64,000 nt of DNA from Gnetum montanum (Eukaryota > Streptophyta > Gnetopsida > Gnetales > Gnetaceae): assembly GCA_015680685.1 (NCBI GenBank), contig MNCI01003683.1, positions 18,227-82,226 on the forward strand, written 5' to 3'. The notes under the pieces are model-generated. The model ran no database searches. It was not told the origin of the DNA and saw only the letters and a list, made by a program, of their open reading frames with translations. Positions within the stretch are counted from its first letter, which is position 1, and the number at the start of each line of letters is the position of its first letter. The translations under genes and the position numbers were made by a program. This document shows, in pieces, positions 59,006 through 64,000 of this stretch.

Positions 59006-59968
59006 CCTACAAGAGAATAAGAAAATAATTAGCACCTTGGCATTCACAACACACTCACCAAGATGAAGCAAATTGTAGAGGCATACCTGGGAACCACCGT
59101 CCGACACGCCGTCATCACGGTGCCTGCATACTTCAACAACTCGCAGTGTCAGGCCACCAAAGACACCAGCACCATCCCTGGCCTCAACGTCATGCACATC
59201 ATCAATGAACCAACAGTGGTGGTAATCGTGTACGGGTTGGACAAGAAGGCCTCGAGCCAGTCCAAGGCTGAGCACAACATGTTTATCTTCGACCTCGGCA
59301 GTGGCACCTTCGATGTCTCCATTCTGAGCATCGAGGAGGGGATCTTCAAGGCCATGGCCGACAACACGCATTTGGGTGGTGAGGACTTGGACAACCACCT
59401 GGTGAACCAGTTCATGCACGAGTTCAAGTGCAAGAACAAGAAAGACACCTCCACCAACGCACGTGCCCTGTGTCGGTTTCACATTGCCTGCGAGCGCACT
59501 AAGTGCACGCTGTCATTGTTGACACAGACGACCATGGAGATCGACTCCCTTTTCAAAGGCATTAACTTCTACTCAACCATCACATGTGCGTGGTTGGAGG
59601 AGCTATGCAAGTGCATGGAGCCCATCGACAAGTGTCTCTGCGATGCCAACATGGACAAGGCCTCCATCGGTGACATCGTGCTCGTGGATGGTTCTACGCA
59701 GATCCCGAAGATCCAGCAACTGCTTTAGGACTTTTTCAATGGCAAGGAGCTCTGCAAGAGCATCAACCTTGACGAGGCTGTTGCCTACAGTGTAGCTATA
59801 TAGGCTGCCATTCTCTCTGGCAATTCTAGTGACAAAGTCTAGGACCTGCTCCTTCTTGACGTGACTCCATTATCCCTGGGCATCAAGACGGTGGGCGTCA
59901 AAAACAACATCACCATCACCAATGACAAAGTGCAGCTAATCAAGTACGAGATCGAGCACATGGTCTAA
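59006..59968 (+). pseudogene. HSP70 (cytosolic-type) truncated pseudogene
   Basis: Chaperone gene remnant, visibly GC-richer than its surroundings and without introns. It starts within the ATPase domain: a frameshifted YKR...ISTL (59008-59041), then [16 protein letters not shown] at 59054-59101. Landmarks: [40 protein letters not shown] (normally DLGGGTFDVS), [32 protein letters not shown] (normally VGGSTRIP). TAG stops at 59726, near 59800 and near 59840, and a TAA near 59966, fall where family members have Gln. After DVTPLSLGIKTVGV (to about 59898) the frame jumps in phase to NNITITNDK, losing roughly 90 residues of the substrate-binding beta domain. The first 110 or so residues and the C-terminal lid are also missing. 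Confidence 0.9.
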
Positions 59969-60540
59969 GGCAATGGCAGGACAAGGCAAGGTGGGACAGC
60001 GCAACAACAAAGGATACAATAGCCGCATTTTTTTTATGGAACACAGGGCAACATTACCAAACATGGTGGCAAAGCCTTCTTTCACGATGGTAATTGATAT
60101 ACGGTTCTGGCAGGGTGGAATAATTTGAAACTATTTGTTGATAGTTCCAAGCCTGGTGCCTTCACATTCGGCCTTCACATTTGGAAACATTCTAACGGCG
60201 CCAAGAAGCCAGCAGCAAATTTTATGCATTTAAAATACAAATTTAGAAGGACTGGCTTCCTTCATTAACCATACAGTCATTAACACCAACATTTACACTA
60301 AGGTATATGCTAAATTCTCTTCTTATTACCACATGAAATTACTAGAGTATCGATGGTTAATGATATTCAACAATTGGAAACTTGAAAAAAACAAAAAAAT
60401 AATAATAATAACAATTGAATGAAGCTCCTATAGTATGAAGACATTGGCTTTAATTTTTAATTGAGATTTATGAAAGAAATATTTTTAAAATGTGTAAAGA
60501 CACGTGTCAATATTAACATGATTTTCTCATAACTTCCCAA
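59969..60540. other. Region downstream of the HSP70 pseudogene
   Basis: Non-coding. It has a 15-bp local duplication (gccttcacatt-cgg / gccttcacatt-tgg near 60163-60182), an A/AAT-rich run at 60387-60412 and a G-box-like CACGTGTC at 60511-60518. No gene seen. Confidence 0.5.
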
Positions 60541-60546
60541 CTTCCT

Positions 60547-60650
60547 AGCTTGTTGGGCAAGTAAGATTTCCTAACTTTTTGGGTAAGTAAGATTTCCTAG
60601 CTTGTTGGGCAAGTAAGATCTCCTCGCTTGTTGGGCATGTTATAACTTCC
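60547..60650 (+). repeat. 26-bp tandem repeat, four copies
   Basis: Units at 60547-60572, 60573-60598, 60599-60624 and 60625-60650, consensus AGCTTGTTGGGCAAGTAAGA plus TTTCCT. The last copy is the most diverged. It lies about 60 bp upstream of a TATA box (ctataaaaaggc, 60709-60720), the position of an enhancer-like repeat in a promoter or LTR. Confidence 0.9.
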
Positions 60651-61858
60651 TTACTTGGGAGAGAAGTTAGCTAAGATATTTTAGAATCTAACTACCTTTT
60701 AAAACCTATAAAAAGGCTTCAAGGGTTAGACAAAAAAACAACACACTTGGGGAGGACTACTAGCTCTCACTTGGAGACACACTTTGGATCTTGGGAAGCA
60801 CATTGTAAAGAAGAAATTATGAAAGATTTCTTGTAAGATGACTTGCTAAAGGCAACATTTCAGCCTCTTTGTCATGGTCTTGTGAGTTATGCTTATTATT
60901 TTTTATTTTGTCTAAATTATTTAGCTAGTGGTTTAGATAGTATCATGCTTGGCAAGTAATTTTGGGATTTTTAGATTGCTCTTATTGTTTCTTGTTGCAT
61001 AATAGAAAATTTCTACTAAAATTTTTCCATAGAAGCACTTGCCATAATAGTGAATTTTATTATTGTGCAATTTATAAGAACCACTATTGAGATTGTTGTA
61101 AGAGAGCCTTTGCGTGTAGTCAAGCCGTTGAACGATTCAATAGTCAAGAGGGTTCAGAGAATCTTTGGTATTTTGATGGGACCAGAATAGCTTTCTTTTA
61201 TCTTTAAGGTGAATCTCCGTGGTATTTCAATTAGAAATTGTTAAGTTTTTTTAAGGTTATTTTGAATGCAATTGTTGACATCCATTATCTAGCCAAAGTG
61301 GAGTCTCTTATGTGATAGTTTATGTAGCAATTTCTTGGTAGCATAGTAGGATTTTCTTGAAGAAATTGCTTATTTAGGCCTTGGAAGTTTGAACAATGCG
61401 TAGTTACTGAATTTGGGGATAGCTTTATTGTGAAGTTTTTATTCGTATCATTTTACCTTATTTAAATATTTGATATCTTTACACAAATCTGCTTTCTTTT
61501 TCTCTTATCTCTAATTTCCATTGAATCTCGCTCTATTTCTAGTTTTCTTATGGAACTATCTCTTTCTATGGGGAAAATTAGAAGTAGATTCACAGAGTTG
61601 TGCTCAAATGTTTTTACAAAATTTTATTTGTTACAAGTAGGTATTATAAGGACTGCATAGACTAAGCAATTAAAAAATATAGGAACTCTCAATAACTCAT
61701 AGTACTTGGCAATGTTGGTTGAATCTCTTTAAGATAAGTCGTTTATAGTTTTACACACAATCCAATCATTTCATATTTCACAACCGCACACCGCAACAGC
61801 ACACACACATACTCACATTAACTATTAAGTCTATTTGGAGGTATCTGGGTCTTGGTGT
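60651..61858. other. Promoter-like, AT-rich stretch (possible unknown LTR)
   Basis: After the 26-bp repeats comes a good TATA box (60709-60720) and then about 1.1 kb without open frames. It ends in a CA-rich tract (cacaccgcaacagcacacac, 61786-61805). The arrangement resembles an LTR U3-R-U5 or a gene promoter plus leader, but no partner LTR, primer site or gag was found. It interrupts the exons of the unknown plus-strand gene together with the HSP70 remnant. Confidence 0.35.
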
Positions 61859-62294
61859 TGCTAGAAGACCAGCAAGCACCTAAATCTTGTTCGAGGACAC
61901 TCATTGGTGGTCACATCCCAAACGGTCACCAACAGTTTCCTCTACCACATTTTCCATGGAGTCACCCACATGAACCACCATGGATAAAGACAAGACCCTT
62001 GCAAGTATTAACTTTAGCCAAGAGGACTACACATGGCTATTAAAGGCCAAAATCCTCCAATGCTTGGAGAAAGGCCTTGATAGATTACCTCTAGAAATGG
62101 ATGCAAGACCCTCTCAAGTTAGTTGTTTTTATTATTTTGTGCTTTTTACATTAGTTTTGCATGTTGTGCATTTGCTAACTAGTTTACTATCTTGCATTGC
62201 TTTGAGCAGGCACTAGGCAATGCTACATGCCCCAGTGGAGTGGAAATGGAAGAGGAAGAGTAGTCTCAATCCCCACCAAACACCACCAGCTGAG
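61859..62294 (+). pseudogene. 3' exons of the unknown multi-exon gene (probable)
   Basis: A coding-looking exon (about 61859-62117) reads ILFEDTHWWSHPKRSPTVSS, then MDKDKTLASINFSQEDYTWL and CLEKGLDRLPLEMDARPSQ, with TAA and TGA at likely CAA and CGA sites. A donor CAA|GTTAGT (62118), a T-rich intron of 92 nt and a CTTTGAGCAG acceptor (62209) lead to a last exon (62210-62294) reading ALGNATCPSGVEMEEEE and ending at TGA 62292. The reading frame is kept across the splice. Whether it belongs to the same gene as 56026-58480 is inferred from strand, intron size and position only. Confidence 0.5.
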
Positions 62295-62509
62295 TAGTAC
62301 TGATGTAGCCCTGATGTTGGTCAATTTTTCATTTTTTGACCATTTTTGTTGTACAGTCATGCCATGTATTTTATTGATGAATTAATGAATATGTAATGAT
62401 AAAATATTTTTTATGCTAGTTGCATATTGTGTAGAGTTTTACATTTATCTTGCTAAGTATGGCATGTGAATAACATGGTATTTTGATGTAATTAGGCTCT
62501 TTATGGATC
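62295..62509. other. Downstream flank of the unknown gene
   Basis: AT-rich, non-coding, with a local inverted pair (gttggtcaatttttc / ttttttgaccattttt, 62314-62348) that could act as a 3' UTR hairpin. Confidence 0.4.
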
Positions 62510-62770
62510 CCATGCCAGTTTAAGGCCATGGAAGGAGGGTCATTGCTAGTTTAAGGCCATTTATGGCTGCGAATAAAAAGACAAAGTATTGCCATTTTTA
62601 GGCCTTGATGGGTCATGGTAATAGTTTTAGGCCATTTTAGGCTGATACAATGAAAGAAAAAGGGTTGGCAATTTTAGGCCATAGTGGTCCATATGCTAGT
62701 TTAAGGCCCTTTTTGGGCCATGACAATGCAAGGAAAGTGGCTAGTTTTAGGCTATGGTAGGCCATATGTA
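62510..62770. repeat. TTTAAGGCC imperfect repeat array 3
   Basis: Six or more copies of AGTTTAAGGCCATGG/TTTTAGGCCATTTTAGGC words, about 40-60 bp apart, matching arrays at 49860-50230 and 53880-53960. Confidence 0.75.
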
Positions 62771-63000
62771 TTTTTTTGTGACTTTAAATTTGACGATTTT
62801 TATGTATTTTAGTATTTTTCAATGTGCATGAAAGTTAAACAAAAATGCATAGACAAAAGGAATGAATGCGTAACAAAGAAAATGATGTAAAATGCAAGAA
62901 ATCATGTGAAATGTAAATGCATAAGAAAAAGGAAAACGAGCATGTGGAGGTTGGGGGAAAGTAGGCACCTAGAACACATTGAACTAAGGGGATGCCTTAG
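62771..63000. other. A-rich spacer before the K protease
   Basis: Repeated 'aaatgcaag/aaatgtaaatgcataag' wording, like 46905-46985. Non-coding. Confidence 0.45.
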
Positions 63001-64000
63001 TCATGTAGTTGCTTTCTAACATAATGTGGGTTAGGGGGTGCATAGGGCCTAGGCAGCATGAGCTTCCTCGAGGAGGTCATCAGCCTCTTTTGGTTTCTTC
63101 AATGGGTTTGTAGGATAAGGCTAACCCTCATCCTTCATAGGTGGTGTGTCATCAAGGAACTCTACCTCTAACCCTTGTTCTATGTCAAGGTTGTTGATGG
63201 TTGAAGGGGTTGCATTATCACCATGTATAATCACTTCTTCACCTTCGTATTGAGGGTGGATTTCTTGGTGGATGGATGAGGAGACAACCCATAATTGGGC
63301 TAGCCAAGGACTTCTTTGGATTAGATTGAACCCAAGCATCTTCTCAATGATAATGAATTTAGTTGTTGTGGGGAACTACTCCCTTACCATGAAAGCTATC
63401 ATGACCATCCCCCTTACAACAACATGTGACCTATTAAAGGACTTTAGGCACATCATCTTCATGGGTTTGATTTGATCAACGAGACTGAGTTGATCAATGA
63501 CTAGGAATGGGATGACATTAGTTGTTACCCTGTTCTTGATGTGCATCCTATGAGTCTTGCATTATCTTACAAATATTGTTATGGACATTGGCATAGTGAT
63601 GAATTGACCCTTTTCAGCATCAACCTTAATCACCTCATCACAAAATGCTAGGAATGTTGAACTTGATTCCTATGGTGTAGGGGAAAGAATCATAGCATGG
63701 ATGGCTTACTCATCTACTAGGATATCCTCCTAGAAAGGAATGGAGGTCAACATGCAAACTAATTCTTCGTGGTGAGGAGAGGAGGTCATGACCAAGTCTT
63801 ATAGGCTCAAGGTTGTGTTTTTTTATTTCAAAGCCTATTTGACTTGTGCTAATGCATCTAGGAAATTCTTACATGTATCTGTTGCTTTTTTGGCCTTCAT
63901 CTCCTCCATGCAATCGAAGAGACGGATCTCTCAGGGAGGAGATTTGGGCTTCGCTTACTTTATCTACTTTTGAGCCTCAGTTCTTGGTTGTTGATTGCTT
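63001..64000 (-). pseudogene. Element K: Tat-like gag-end/protease fragment
   Basis: Minus-strand coding remnant entering from the right edge. The open piece 63339-63121 reads MLGFNLIQRSPWL (counterpart of LLGRPWI), then VSSSIHQEIHPQYEGEEVII and HGDN, the pattern that follows the protease fold in Tat/Ogre pol (AVPSSLHQK..F..EG..ITIHGD). Upstream, about 63460-63340, VVVRGMVMIAFMVREQFPTT fits the protease beta strands. The active-site region (about 63553-63508) reads HIKNRVTTNVIP where an Asp-containing L-I-D-N-G-S-type motif is expected, so it is lost. Coding ends near 63000, with no RT attached. Confidence 0.72.

Noticed and set aside
58970-59482. 170-codon open frame on the minus strand over the HSP70 remnant
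   Set aside because: It is antisense to clear HSP70 codons; GC-rich HSP70 genes often have open antisense frames. No independent motif.
60651-61858. Copia element or endogenous pararetrovirus
   Set aside because: No primer site, gag, protease or RT motif was found nearby; only the promoter-like layout is suggestive.

Overview
Organism and overall nature. This is nuclear DNA of a plant, most likely one with a large repeat-rich genome. Nearly all of it is a stack of decayed Ty3/gypsy LTR retrotransposons. Two types are seen. One has an Athila-like pol, a primer site matching tRNA-Asp and LTRs bounded by TGATGAG...CTCATCA. The other has a Tat/Ogre-like pol with two RNase H domains. Species cannot be named from the sequence; a gymnosperm or another large-genome seed plant is a guess. 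I found no intact gene, tRNA, rRNA or CRISPR array. Almost every reading frame is broken, mostly by stops that look like CAG>TAG, CAA>TAA or TGG>TAG/TGA, as expected from long-term deamination of methylated cytosine.

Layout, 1-19.3 kb (plus strand). The 3' end of element A (LTR 825-1709) lies within element D (body 1710-4849). D's LTR (4850-5292 plus 9939-10342) is split by element B (5293-9933, perfect TSD GTAAC). B keeps only a protease remnant. An AT-rich 2 kb follows, holding two tRNA-like, SINE-like remnants. Element C (12388-19348) has both LTRs, a PBS and gag, but no pol.

Layout, 19.4-46.9 kb. Minus-strand element F (C family) starts with its 3' LTR at 19655-20643. It is cut by G (plus, 20832-28056; RT, RNase H and IN but no gag or full 5' LTR), by E (minus, 28543-41894; the most complete element, with gag-PR-RT-RH-IN and a 3' ORF) and by I (minus, from 44234). 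Removing G and E rejoins F, which then aligns with C.

Layout, 46.9-64 kb. A minus-strand Tat-like RT-RH-RH-IN block (J, 50240-53720) is flanked by hairpin-rich and TTTAAGGCC-type arrays. A plus-strand multi-exon gene of unknown function, with phase-compatible introns, runs from 56026 to 62294. It is interrupted by a GC-rich HSP70 pseudogene (59006-59968) and an AT-rich promoter-like stretch. A minus-strand Tat-like protease fragment (K) closes the window.

How parts relate. The Athila-like copies share R/U5 ends, PBS, spacer and termini but have lost different modules: C and F are gag-only, B is protease-only, G lacks gag, and E is nearly whole. This suggests non-autonomous derivatives that depended on an E-like partner. 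All calls come from reading the sequence; no alignment or database search was run.
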